A stretch of 64,000 bases of DNA, from assembly GCF_031846165.1 (NCBI RefSeq), contig NZ_JAVRIE010000003.1:310001-374000 (forward strand), written 5' to 3'. The position numbers and the translations under genes are program-made. Under the pieces are notes generated by a model. The model was given only the letters and a program-made list of their open reading frames with translations, made no database searches and was not told the origin of the DNA. Each line of letters starts with the position of its first letter. Within the stretch, counting starts at the first letter, position 1. Below are positions 28,121 through 36,939 of this stretch, one piece after another. Source of the DNA: Glaciecola blandensis. Lineage in GTDB: Bacteria; Pseudomonadota; Gammaproteobacteria; Enterobacterales; Alteromonadaceae.

Positions 28121-28612
28121 ATGAGCGAAGAAAGAACAACGATTGCCGCGAGCGACCCTAATGATGAGGTCTTGCAATGGGTAACTTATCGTTTGGATGA
28201 GGAAACTTACGGTATCAACGTTATGCAAGTTCAAGAAGTCTTGCGTTATACCGAGATCGCACCGGTGCCGGGAGCACCCGACTATGTGTTAGGGATTATT
28301 AACCTACGTGGTAATGTTGTTACCGTTATCGATACTCGTTCACGGTTCGGTTTACCCCCTACAGACATTACTGATAATACGCGGATCGTGATCATTGAAT
28401 CTGATGAGCAAGTTGTGGGCATATTAGTTGATAGCGTTGCCGAAGTGGTTTATTTACGCTCATCTGAAATTGATAGTGCGCCAAACGTTGGTACGGAAGA
28501 AAGTGCTAAGTTCATTCAAGGGGTTAGCAACCGTGGCGGACAGCTATTAATATTAGTCGACTTGAACAAGCTACTCAGCGATGATGAGTGGGATGAGTTA
28601 GGCGGCATTTAA
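28121..28612 (+). CDS. cheW: Chemotaxis adaptor CheW
   Basis: CheW links chemoreceptors to CheA. The 163-residue protein is essentially one CheW domain (QWVTYRLDEETYGINVMQVQEV; VLGIINLRGNVVTVIDTRSRFGL). I use the ATG at 28121 behind CGGAG; an upstream in-frame ATG at 28100 adds seven codons with no ribosome site. It is the last gene of the motility block. A strong terminator follows at 28647. Confidence 0.96.
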   Translation: MSEERTTIAASDPNDEVLQWVTYRLDEETYGINVMQVQEVLRYTEIAPVPGAPDYVLGIINLRGNVVTVIDTRSRFGLPPTDITDNTRIVIIESDEQVVGILVDSVAEVVYLRSSEIDSAPNVGTEESAKFIQGVSNRGGQLLILVDLNKLLSDDEWDELGGI

Positions 28613-28646
28613 GCGTTTACATGACTAAACGCTTTACAGTCAAGAG

Positions 28647-28675
28647 AGGCCACTTCTATAGTGGCCTTTTTGTTT
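28647..28675 (+). terminator. Rho-independent terminator after cheW
   Basis: AGGCCACT, 5-nt loop, AGTGGCCT forms a perfect 8-bp stem (28647-28667), followed by TTTTGTTTTG. It ends the flagellar-chemotaxis transcript. Confidence 0.92.
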
Positions 28676-28776
28676 TGTGTGTAGCATAAAATAGTTGCCA
28701 TTGAGTTTGTATCCTACTCAAAAATAAGAATATACTGGTTTCATTCAATTTATAACGAGTCTCGCAGCGAGGTAGT

Positions 28777-29274
28777 ATGGAAACCCTTGAACCAATATCA
28801 ATGACTACAATGGTGAGTTTGATCGTCGCCGTTATCGCGCTAAGTATCGCTATTATAGCAATACAAGCTAGCAGCAAAACGAATAAGCGATTAAATATCA
28901 CACTTGAACTGCTCAACAGCTTGCATAAAATTATTGAAACAAATAAAGCTAACATTGCGGAATTAGAGAATAAACTGAGCGTTGAATTGCAAGAAGCTGA
29001 TCACGTGACCAAAAATACCAGCCAAAGTGATATCGCCAAAGAACAAGATATTATACAAATAAGCCAGTCGATAGCAGACTTGCAAGTTCAAATAGACAAA
29101 CTTTCTGCGCAATATCAGGAGTTAGTTGAGCAAGAGCCAACAGCTAAAATCTATACCAAAGCACAGAGTTTAGTGCGCTCTGGAGCCAGTGTCGCTGAGG
29201 TAATGGAAGCATGTGATTTGCCGCGAGCAGAAGTAGAAGTCATGATGGGTATTCAAGAAAAGGCGCGAAAATAA
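28777..29274 (+). CDS. DUF2802 membrane-anchored coiled-coil protein
   Basis: The 165-residue product has one N-terminal membrane helix (about residues 10-32, MVSLIVAVIALSIAIIAIQA), a long coiled coil (about 40-115) and a small C-terminal helical domain (YTKAQSLVRSGASVAEVMEACDLPRAEVEVM) that looks like a degenerate helix-turn-helix, as in DUF2802 proteins. Members often follow cheW in gammaproteobacterial motility clusters, as here, but the function is not established. It has its own leader after the cheW terminator, with AGGTAG just before the ATG. Confidence 0.75.
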   Translation: METLEPISMTTMVSLIVAVIALSIAIIAIQASSKTNKRLNITLELLNSLHKIIETNKANIAELENKLSVELQEADHVTKNTSQSDIAKEQDIIQISQSIADLQVQIDKLSAQYQELVEQEPTAKIYTKAQSLVRSGASVAEVMEACDLPRAEVEVMMGIQEKARK

Positions 29275-29304
29275 ATCAAATTGTCACAATAGAAAACCTA
29301 ATTT

Positions 29305-29320
29305 GGACGTCTAGACGTAA
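29305..29320 (+). promoter_or_regulatory. Tandem MetJ operator (two met boxes)
   Basis: GGACGTCT-AGACGTAA are two abutting 8-mers matching the met-box consensus AGACGTCT (7/8 and 6/8). MetJ binds pairs of adjacent boxes with S-adenosylmethionine as co-repressor. The site lies just upstream of a TTGACA -35 box and 80 bp before metA. Confidence 0.85.
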
Positions 29321-29325
29321 AGAAG

Positions 29326-29353
29326 TTGACATTTGGGTAATTATTGCCAGAAT
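29326..29353 (+). promoter_or_regulatory. Sigma-70 promoter of metA
   Basis: Perfect -35 TTGACA (29326-29331), a 16-bp spacer and a weak -10 CAGAAT (29348-29353). It abuts the MetJ boxes, so bound repressor would cover the -35 side. The -10 is the uncertain part. Confidence 0.6.
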
Positions 29354-29399
29354 GGAGGCATAACTTTTACTTTTCTATACGACTAAATAGGTGGTCTGA

Positions 29400-30323
29400 A
29401 TGCCCATTAATATTCCATCCGACCTACCAGCGCTCGATGTTCTGCTTCAAGAGAATATTTTCGCGATGGATAGTCGTCGTGCAGGTAGCCAAAATATAAG
29501 GCCACTTGAAGTTGGAATTTTGAATTTAATGCCGAATAAGATCGAGACCGAAATTCAAATCCTTCGCCTTCTATCTAATACACCGATACAAATCAATGTG
29601 GACTTGATCCGCATTGATGAGACCACTCCAAAAAATACGCCAAAATCGCATATGGATGCGTTTTATCATGAATTTAGTGAAGTATCCGACAAAAATTACG
29701 ACGGTTGGATTGTGACAGGTGCACCTCTAGGCTTATTAGATTACGAGGATGTTAAATACTGGGACAAGATGACAGAGCTACTAGACTGGGCTAGAGACAA
29801 TGTGCAGTCTACGTTATTTCTTTGCTGGGCGGCTCATGCGGCGCTTTATCATTTTTACGGGGTAGACAGGAAAATACGAGAGTACAAACTGTCTGGTGTA
29901 TTTGAGCATAAAGTTGAACAAGCGAAGGATGAGCTAATGCGCGGCTTTGATCCGCTGTTTTGGGCACCCCACAGTCGAGTAGGCGAAGTTGCAGAGGCTG
30001 ACTACAAAAGCATTGAGGGACTAACGGTATTGGCTCAATCAGATGCTGCCGGCACATATATCTCTGCGACTGATGACAAGCGCTTAGTGTTTGTGACGGG
30101 CCATCCCGAATACGATCCCCTTACCTTAGCGCAAGAGTATGAGCGAGACCTTGAAGCGGAGCTTTCGCCACAAGTTCCCGAAAACTACTTTGCCAATGAC
30201 GATCCGAACCAAGCTCCTTTAGTCAGATGGAAGTCTCATGGTAGTCTGTTGCTAACGAATTGGTTGAATTATTACGTTTATCAGAATACACCTTTTGACC
30301 TGACTCAATTACGCAGAAAGTAA
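29400..30323 (+). CDS. metA: Homoserine O-succinyltransferase MetA
   Basis: MetA activates homoserine with an acyl-CoA, the first committed step of methionine synthesis. The 307-residue product aligns without gaps to E. coli MetA through the active site: nucleophile C142 (LFLCWAAHA) and the GHPEYD segment with catalytic His/Glu. Residue 111 is Gly (GAPLG), the state known to favour succinyl-CoA, where Glu favours acetyl-CoA; hence the succinyltransferase call. It heads a probable methionine operon (metA and two metH parts) behind MetJ boxes. Confidence 0.96.
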   Translation: MPINIPSDLPALDVLLQENIFAMDSRRAGSQNIRPLEVGILNLMPNKIETEIQILRLLSNTPIQINVDLIRIDETTPKNTPKSHMDAFYHEFSEVSDKNYDGWIVTGAPLGLLDYEDVKYWDKMTELLDWARDNVQSTLFLCWAAHAALYHFYGVDRKIREYKLSGVFEHKVEQAKDELMRGFDPLFWAPHSRVGEVAEADYKSIEGLTVLAQSDAAGTYISATDDKRLVFVTGHPEYDPLTLAQEYERDLEAELSPQVPENYFANDDPNQAPLVRWKSHGSLLLTNWLNYYVYQNTPFDLTQLRRK

Positions 30324-30378
30324 GCGAGAGTTTGGTTATTACGACATATTGTTTATCACCTTTACTTCGAGAAAAAAC

Positions 30379-31485
30379 GTGACTGAAAGTTTTCAAACTG
30401 AAATAAGATTATCTAAAGAGCACAAAGCACGCATAGCGAGACAAACTGATGCGTTAGAAGAGGCTGCAAAAAAACGCATTTTGATTCTTGATGGTGCGAT
30501 GGGCACGATGATTCAAAAACATCAACTAGACGAAGCTGATTATCGTGGTTCTCAATATGCAAATTGGCATTGTGATGTCAAAGGTAATAATGACCTGTTA
30601 GCGATTACTCAAGCGGGGATCATTAAACAAATTCATTTAGAATACCTAGCTGCAGGTGCAGACATAATTGAAACGAACACCTTTAATGCAACCACTATCT
30701 CCATGGCTGATTACGATATGCAAGAGCTATCTCGAGATATTAATTTACAAGCAGCAAAACTTGCCAGAGAAGCTGCCGATGAGTTTACGGAAAAAACGCC
30801 AGAGAAACCGCGTTTCGTTGCTGGTGTGATTGGTCCAACAAGCAGAACGGCCTCTATTTCACCTGATGTCAACGATCCGGGAAAGCGTAATGTGCACTTT
30901 GACGAACTTGTGGCGGCGTATCGGGAGTCAACACTGGCGTTAATTGAGGGCAAGGTAGATTTGATCCTAGTTGAAACTATATTCGATACCTTAAACGCGA
31001 AAGCTGCCGTGTTTGCCGTTGAAGAAGTATTCGAAGCCTTAGGTATCAGTTTGCCTATTATGATTTCCGGCACCATAACTGATGCATCTGGACGCACTTT
31101 ATCAGGACAAACTTCTGAAGCATTCTATTACAGCATGCGCCACGTCAATCCATTCTCCATCGGTTTGAATTGTGCATTGGGTCCCGATTTACTCAGACAA
31201 TATGTAGCGGAAATATCTCGGGTGGCGGAGTGCAGAGTGTCTGCTCACCCTAACGCAGGATTGCCGAACGAATTTGGAGAATATGATATGGAGGCTGACG
31301 AGTTAGCAGAACACCTCCAGGAGTGGGCTGAATCTGGTCTAGTGAATATTCTGGGTGGCTGCTGCGGAAGCACGCCAGCACATATCAAGCAAGTTGCTAA
31401 GGCAGTTGATGGGTTACAAGCACGTACTCTCCCTGAGATTGAAGTAAAAATGAGACTATCGGGCTTAGAGCCCTTCGTTCATTAA
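30379..31485 (+). CDS. metH: Methionine synthase, homocysteine-binding half (split MetH, N part)
   Basis: This gene encodes only the first module of B12-dependent methionine synthase: a 368-residue Hcy-binding barrel with LDGAMGTMIQ, the first zinc cysteine in GLNCALG and the CC pair in GGCCGSTP. It ends at RLSGLEPFVH, exactly where one-piece MetH enters the linker to the folate module. The rest is a separate gene 37 bp downstream. I prefer GTG 30379 over an upstream in-frame TTG at 30349 because GAG precedes it at a usable distance. No zinc ligand is missing. It should work only with its partner gene. Confidence 0.9.
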   Translation: MTESFQTEIRLSKEHKARIARQTDALEEAAKKRILILDGAMGTMIQKHQLDEADYRGSQYANWHCDVKGNNDLLAITQAGIIKQIHLEYLAAGADIIETNTFNATTISMADYDMQELSRDINLQAAKLAREAADEFTEKTPEKPRFVAGVIGPTSRTASISPDVNDPGKRNVHFDELVAAYRESTLALIEGKVDLILVETIFDTLNAKAAVFAVEEVFEALGISLPIMISGTITDASGRTLSGQTSEAFYYSMRHVNPFSIGLNCALGPDLLRQYVAEISRVAECRVSAHPNAGLPNEFGEYDMEADELAEHLQEWAESGLVNILGGCCGSTPAHIKQVAKAVDGLQARTLPEIEVKMRLSGLEPFVH

Positions 31486-31522
31486 ATTTTATCTACTTTT
31501 ACCATAGTTATTAGGAAAAACA

Positions 31523-34150
31523 GTGAGCGCAGATTTTTCAAGCTTTATAAATGTCGGTGAACGAACAAATGTTACCGGCTCCGCCATGTTCAAGCGTTTG
31601 ATACTAGAGGACGACTTCGAGACTGCGTTAGATGTAGCGCGACAGCAAGTTGAAAATGGAGCACAGATCATTGATATCAATATGGATGAAGCCATGTTGG
31701 ATTCAGAAGCTGCGATGGTGCGCTTTCTTAATTTGATCGCTTCCGAGCCCGATATTTCCAGAGTACCGATTATGATCGACTCATCGAAATGGTCCATTAT
31801 TGAAGCGGGTTTAAAATGTGTGCAAGGCAAGGCCATTGTTAACTCTATTAGCCTAAAGGAAGGTGAGGCTCCATTTCTCGAACAGGCTAAAAAAATTAAG
31901 CGATATGGTGCCGCCACTGTGGTAATGGCGTTTGATGAAGTAGGGCAAGCTGATACGCAACAGCGTAAATTTGAAATATGTAAGCGTAGTTACGAGCTAT
32001 TGGTGAATAAAATTGGGTTCCCACCAGAAGATATCATTTTTGACCCCAATATATTTGCAGTAGCAACCGGAATAGAAGAGCATAACAACTATGCTGTCGA
32101 CTTCATCGAAGCCACACGCCAAATTAGGCAGCACCTACCTCATTGCCATGTGTCAGGTGGCCTATCGAATATCTCTTTTTCGTTTCGAGGGAATAATCCT
32201 GTTCGCGAGGCAATGCACAGCGTATTTTTATACTATGCGATCCGCGCAGGTATGGATATGGGTATCGTCAACGCTGGTCAGCTAGAAGTCTATGATGAAA
32301 TTCCCATGGAACTCAGAGAAGCCGTTGAAGATGTCATTCTTAATCGCAACCCAGATGCAACCGACAAGCTACTCGAATTAGCGCCCAAGTATCAGGGGGG
32401 CGGAAAAGTAGCGGCGAAAGAAGATTTAAGCTGGCGAGAGCAAAGTGTCAATAAGCGACTCGAACACGCCCTCGTAAAGGGTATCACCGATTACATCATT
32501 GACGATACTGAAGAGGCTAGGTTGAACGCCGAACGCCCTCTACAGGTCATTGAGGGGCCTTTAATGGACGGTATGAATGTCGTTGGTGATCTTTTTGGCG
32601 AAGGAAAAATGTTTTTGCCTCAAGTGGTTAAATCTGCCCGCGTAATGAAAAAGGCTGTTGCTCATCTACAGCCATTCATTGAAGCCGAAAAAGATGGCGT
32701 GAAAAGCTCCAACGGCAAAATCATTATGGCGACGGTAAAAGGCGATGTGCACGATATCGGCAAGAATATTGTTGGTGTTGTATTACAGTGCAATAACTTT
32801 GAGGTGATTGATCTAGGCGTCATGGTGCCTGCTGCAAAAATTCTTCAGGTGGCCAAGGATGAAGGTGCAGATATGATTGGCTTATCTGGTTTGATAACGC
32901 CTTCGTTGGATGAAATGGTACAAGTTGCAAAAGAAATGCAACGACTAAAAATGGATTTGCCCCTGTTAATTGGCGGTGCCACGACCTCTAAAGCTCATAC
33001 TGCGGTTAAAATTGAACAAAACTATGACCACCCCGTCGTTTATGTGCCTAACGCAAGCAGAGCCGTAGGTGTTTGTCAGAAGCTGATATCAAAAGAAGCT
33101 AGGGCAGAGTATGCGAAGCAAATTTCTGCGGAGTACGAAAAGGTACGGATTCAACATGCGAAGAAAACACCGCGTACAAAAGCCATTCACTTTGTTGATG
33201 CAAAAACGAATAAATTTCATTGTGATTGGGCTAACTTCGAGCCTGCGGTGCCTAAGTTCTTAGGTGTAAAAACAATTGAAGTGGCGCTATCAACCCTTCG
33301 CGATTACATAGATTGGACACCATTCTTTTTAACCTGGTCTTTAGCCGGTAAATATCCGCGGATACTCAATGATGAAGTCGTCGGAGAAGAAGCTCAGTCA
33401 TTGTTCAAAGATGCAAATGACATGCTTGATGAGCTTTGTAAAACAAAACAATTGAAAGCGTTGGGACGAGTCGGTATTTTCCCTGCAAACGCTGTCGGTG
33501 AAGATATTAAAATATTCGATCCCATTCAGGCCAACAAGGTCCTAGGCGTTTCGCATCACCTTCGTCAACAAACGCATAAACCGAAAGGCCCTAATTATTG
33601 CTTGAGTGATTTTATTATGCCTGAAAGTGAGGGGCGTCAAGATTATGTGGGCGCATTTGCCGTAACCGCGGGTATAGGTGAAGATGAGATTGCCAAGGCT
33701 TATGAAGCAGACGGCGATGATTATAACTCAATCATGAGTAAAGCGGTGGCTGACCGTCTTGCCGAGGCATTTGCAGAGTATCTTCATTTAATTGTTAGGA
33801 AAGAGCTATGGGCTTATGCGCCAGATGAAAAGCTCGATAATGTGTCTTTGATCGCCGAGAAATATCAAGGTATTAGACCAGCACCGGGCTATGCTGCTTG
33901 CCCAGAACATACAGAAAAGCAATTGATTTGGGATTTACTCGATGTTGAGGACACTATCGGTATGGAGCTCACCTCAAGCTATGCTATGTGGCCAGGTGCG
34001 GCAGTATCGGGTTGGTATTTTGCTCACCCGGAGTCACGTTATTTTGCGGTAGCCAAAATTCAACAAGATCAATTAAAAGATTATGCACAACGTAAGTCTT
34101 GGACCATTGAAGAAGCAGAGAAGTGGTTGTTGCCTAACTTAAATGACTAG
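31523..34150 (+). CDS. metH: Methionine synthase, folate/B12/reactivation half (split MetH, C part)
   Basis: The remaining modules of cobalamin-dependent methionine synthase, 875 residues: the pterin-binding barrel (starts FINVGERTNVTGSAM; DPNIFAVATGIEEHNNY), the B12 cap, the B12-binding domain with axial-ligand motif DVHDIGKN and GLSGLITPS, and the C-terminal AdoMet reactivation domain (RPAPGYAACPEHTEK). GTG start at 31523 behind TTAGGA. All modules absent from the upstream gene are here and none is duplicated, so the two genes together make one complete enzyme. Codon use and start signals look normal, arguing against a frameshift. Confidence 0.94.
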   Translation: MSADFSSFINVGERTNVTGSAMFKRLILEDDFETALDVARQQVENGAQIIDINMDEAMLDSEAAMVRFLNLIASEPDISRVPIMIDSSKWSIIEAGLKCVQGKAIVNSISLKEGEAPFLEQAKKIKRYGAATVVMAFDEVGQADTQQRKFEICKRSYELLVNKIGFPPEDIIFDPNIFAVATGIEEHNNYAVDFIEATRQIRQHLPHCHVSGGLSNISFSFRGNNPVREAMHSVFLYYAIRAGMDMGIVNAGQLEVYDEIPMELREAVEDVILNRNPDATDKLLELAPKYQGGGKVAAKEDLSWREQSVNKRLEHALVKGITDYIIDDTEEARLNAERPLQVIEGPLMDGMNVVGDLFGEGKMFLPQVVKSARVMKKAVAHLQPFIEAEKDGVKSSNGKIIMATVKGDVHDIGKNIVGVVLQCNNFEVIDLGVMVPAAKILQVAKDEGADMIGLSGLITPSLDEMVQVAKEMQRLKMDLPLLIGGATTSKAHTAVKIEQNYDHPVVYVPNASRAVGVCQKLISKEARAEYAKQISAEYEKVRIQHAKKTPRTKAIHFVDAKTNKFHCDWANFEPAVPKFLGVKTIEVALSTLRDYIDWTPFFLTWSLAGKYPRILNDEVVGEEAQSLFKDANDMLDELCKTKQLKALGRVGIFPANAVGEDIKIFDPIQANKVLGVSHHLRQQTHKPKGPNYCLSDFIMPESEGRQDYVGAFAVTAGIGEDEIAKAYEADGDDYNSIMSKAVADRLAEAFAEYLHLIVRKELWAYAPDEKLDNVSLIAEKYQGIRPAPGYAACPEHTEKQLIWDLLDVEDTIGMELTSSYAMWPGAAVSGWYFAHPESRYFAVAKIQQDQLKDYAQRKSWTIEEAEKWLLPNLND

Positions 34151-34202
34151 CTTGTTTCTCTAACCTTGAACAGACAGTTTAAATACCGAAGAGATGTAAG
34201 CA

Positions 34203-34835
34203 ATGAATGAAGAAAAGCCTTATAGCCAAGCTTGCGAAAATAATAAGCAAGCGATCTTGACTGTGCTTGAGAAAGAATTTGCATCTGTGAAGCATGCTCT
34301 TGAAGTCGGCAGCGGCACTGGTCAGCATGCTGTGCATTTTGCGGCAAATTTACCTCACCTCACCTGGCACTGTTCAGATGTCGAGGATTATCATCAAGGA
34401 ATCAACCTCTGGATTGATGAGTTTCCGAGTAAAAACTTAAGACGACCTTTTGCGCTCAAGTTAGCAAGAGACGAATGGTATACCCACACACCTTTAGATT
34501 CGACAAGAACCGACGCCGATGTATTCGATGGGGTATTTACCGCAAATACAGCTCACATCATGCTTGAGCATGAAATAAAGGCTTTAATGCAATCGATAGA
34601 TAAACATTTACCTGAAAATGGCGTATTTTGTCAATATGGGCCATTTAAGGTTGATGGTCACTTTACGAGTCAAAGCAATGAGGATTTCCATTATAAGTTG
34701 CTTGCTAGTGGGCGCGGGGGATATCGTGATATTGAAGAACTTGCATCCTGGGCTCAAGGTTTACGCTTAATTGATACTATTCAGATGCCTGCGAACAACC
34801 TGCTATTGGTTTGGCGTAAGCGCAAGGTAAAATAA
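34203..34835 (+). CDS. DUF938 class I SAM-dependent methyltransferase
   Basis: A 210-residue protein with the class I methyltransferase signature ALEVGSGTGQHAVHFA (about residues 35-50), an acidic end of strand 2 (WHCSDVEDY) and the DUF938 pattern FCQYGPFKVDGHFTSQSNEDFH near residue 150. The family is predicted to bind S-adenosylmethionine, but its substrate is not known. It starts 53 bp after the methionine synthase genes on the same strand and may share their transcript. A link to methionine metabolism is position-based only. Confidence 0.85.
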   Translation: MNEEKPYSQACENNKQAILTVLEKEFASVKHALEVGSGTGQHAVHFAANLPHLTWHCSDVEDYHQGINLWIDEFPSKNLRRPFALKLARDEWYTHTPLDSTRTDADVFDGVFTANTAHIMLEHEIKALMQSIDKHLPENGVFCQYGPFKVDGHFTSQSNEDFHYKLLASGRGGYRDIEELASWAQGLRLIDTIQMPANNLLLVWRKRKVK

Positions 34836-34867
34836 AAAACCCCAACAATCGTAATTGCCGGGGCTTT
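34834..34867 (-). terminator. Terminator between convergent DUF938 and S9 peptidase genes
   Basis: On the minus strand, CCCCGGCAAT-tacg-ATTGTTGGGG (plus 34840-34863) forms a stem with one small internal mismatch, followed by TTTTTTATTTT. It serves the leftward peptidase gene. The rightward DUF938 transcript would use the same stem with a poorer tail. Confidence 0.85.
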
Positions 34868-34911
34868 GCTAATCATGACCATATGGTCAAGATTGATATT
34901 CGCTAACAGGT

Positions 34912-36867
34912 TTAATTAGCAGCGATAACGCCGCCGTTAAAACATTTGTTATCAAACCAATCAATTAACTCACCATAAAACTGCATTTTGTGCTCGTAAT
35001 ATAGTGTGTCTGAGAAGTGATCTGCACCTTCCAACTCTGTATATTTGAAATTAGTCGTGTGGCTCTTAAGCGCATCTATGAACGTGCGACTGTGCTTGAT
35101 AGGCACACGCTGGTCGATGTCACCATGAACCACATAAATAGGGATGTTGACATTCTTCACGTTGTCGATAGGGTCAACTCCTTTAATTGTTGGTGCTTGA
35201 AAGGTTCTAAGGTAACGAGAACCATTAATGCTTGAAAGTACTCGATCTAAATCACCTACACCAGCGCCAGCAACAGAGCATTTGTAGATGTTGTTGTCAC
35301 GCATAGAGGCAACAAAAGCGGCATAGCCCCCGTAGCTCCAACCAAACATCGCTAAACGCTCTTCATCAGCTAGCCCTTTTTTCACTAGGTACATAGCAGC
35401 ATCATCAAGATCATCTTGCATCTTGAGGCCCCATTGCTCGTCGCCAGCTTTCCAAAGTTCAAGTCCAAAACCTTGCGACCCACGGAACTGTGGCTGAATA
35501 ACTAAGTAACCAGCATTAGCAATCAATTGTGACCATTCATCATATACGTTCACATCGCGTGCCCACGGGCCGCCATGAGGCATTACAACAGTTGGGAAAG
35601 GGCCTTTACCATGTGGAATCGTCACATAAGCAGGAATAACGAGTCCATCTCTAGCCTTGTATTTTACGTAACGTACTTTTGCTAGTTTTTCGTTATCAAT
35701 AAGTGGTGCGGTGTCACCAATAAATACTAACTCTTGCTTATCTTTAAGCAAATAGTAAGTACCCGGATCTTTATCACCCGAGGTGCGGACAATAATCATA
35801 CTGTCATCTTCAGAACGACTCGCTAAGCTAACAAACTTCTTCGGAAAGATAGCTTGAACAGACTTATGCAAAGCATCTTCATCTGGGTTGATGAAGTAAC
35901 GCTTCGGATGCTTCGCCGTGTAGGAGAAACCGAGTAATTCACCAGTATTTGCTAACTTAGTACTAATAATGACATCACTTGCATCTACCGACTCAAGGCC
36001 GAATAAGCGCTCTGAAAATGTTTTTGTCTCGATGTTGTAAGTATATATGCCAGCTGTGTTATTGCCTAAGGTGGCTCTTACATATATTTCGTTAGGATTT
36101 TCTTTATTGAAATATAAGAAATCAAAAATCTCACGGCTTTCAGGACTGTTTTTGTGAATTTCTTGCCACTCAGTGGAGCCCTTCGCTCTTGCATAAAGCA
36201 CGATTGAGGAAGTGGAAGGATCATATCCCTCACCAGCTCTGACTTCATTATCGTAGTCTGCAATGAAACCACCGCTGACTTTTTCATTACCGCGCAAAAT
36301 AGTATTAGTACGACCAGAATTGATATTGTAGCGAATAACATCAGGAAAGCGGTCACCGTTGATGTCATAGCTCAAATAAATATGTTCAGGATCGCTTCTA
36401 TCAATGCGAACAATTCCATAATTGGTAAAGTTCTCTTTAGCGAAAGGAACTTCCCACTTACCTGTGCCATCGGAGTTAACTATGGCACGTTTACTTACCC
36501 AATAGTTGCGATTCCCATCTTGTATATTTTGGCGAAAACTTACCATGATTTGTTCGTCGTTTAGCCAAAAGAAGCTGGTCATTTCCATTCTGTCAGCACC
36601 AAAGACAACGGGCTCTGCACCCAAGTTGCTCGTTGGTCTTACTTCTAAGATGTAGTCACCACGCTTAGACATAGCGCGCAAATAACCAATTTTTTTGCCA
36701 TTCGGGCTTAAATTAACTGTTTTCATTGCCGGTTCTATTGCGAAAGCCTCAATTGGCATTCGAACAGACTCAGTTGATTCTTTTTCTTGTGCTTGCACAC
36801 TAGTATTTAGTGACATCGCGAATAGCGAAAGGGCAGTAGATACAAGAAGCTTTTTATTTAACATCAT
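34912..36867 (-). CDS. Secreted S9-family (prolyl oligopeptidase-like) serine peptidase
   Basis: Predicted periplasmic or outer-membrane-associated oligopeptidase or dipeptidyl peptidase. It has a signal peptide (LLVSTALSLFAMSL, cleavage after VQAQ), an N-terminal beta-propeller-like region (about 40-400) and a C-terminal alpha/beta hydrolase domain (about 410-645). Nucleophile Ser lies in GWSYGGY, Asp in GDIDQRVP and His in GADHF. The start is one of clustered ATGs: 36873 sits directly on the AGAGG ribosome site, so 36867 or 36864 is likelier. It follows the TonB receptor gene on the same strand after a terminator hairpin, suggesting a peptide-uptake pair with reduced read-through. Confidence 0.93.
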   Translation of the reverse strand: MMLNKKLLVSTALSLFAMSLNTSVQAQEKESTESVRMPIEAFAIEPAMKTVNLSPNGKKIGYLRAMSKRGDYILEVRPTSNLGAEPVVFGADRMEMTSFFWLNDEQIMVSFRQNIQDGNRNYWVSKRAIVNSDGTGKWEVPFAKENFTNYGIVRIDRSDPEHIYLSYDINGDRFPDVIRYNINSGRTNTILRGNEKVSGGFIADYDNEVRAGEGYDPSTSSIVLYARAKGSTEWQEIHKNSPESREIFDFLYFNKENPNEIYVRATLGNNTAGIYTYNIETKTFSERLFGLESVDASDVIISTKLANTGELLGFSYTAKHPKRYFINPDEDALHKSVQAIFPKKFVSLASRSEDDSMIIVRTSGDKDPGTYYLLKDKQELVFIGDTAPLIDNEKLAKVRYVKYKARDGLVIPAYVTIPHGKGPFPTVVMPHGGPWARDVNVYDEWSQLIANAGYLVIQPQFRGSQGFGLELWKAGDEQWGLKMQDDLDDAAMYLVKKGLADEERLAMFGWSYGGYAAFVASMRDNNIYKCSVAGAGVGDLDRVLSSINGSRYLRTFQAPTIKGVDPIDNVKNVNIPIYVVHGDIDQRVPIKHSRTFIDALKSHTTNFKYTELEGADHFSDTLYYEHKMQFYGELIDWFDNKCFNGGVIAAN

Positions 36868-36878
36868 AATCATCCTCT

Positions 36879-36910
36879 AAAAAAAAAGACCCTTGGACTG
36901 GTAGTCCAAG
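36879..36910 (-). terminator. Terminator between the TonB receptor and S9 peptidase genes
   Basis: On the minus strand CTTGGACT-ACC-AGTCCAAG (plus 36892-36910), flanked by further partial pairing, then GGGTC and nine T. The hairpin ends only a few bases before the ribosome site of the peptidase gene. Confidence 0.88.
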
Positions 36911-36939
36911 AGTCCTTTGTTCGCTAATAAACTATCTTA

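Noticed and set aside
29275..29399. SAM riboswitch upstream of metA
   Set aside because: The leader is short, with met boxes and a promoter but no conserved riboswitch helices or terminator.
31486..31522. Possible frameshift or pseudogene in metH
   Set aside because: The gap has a stop, a 37-bp spacer and a good ribosome site, and both parts end or begin exactly at a module boundary, so real gene fission is the better reading.
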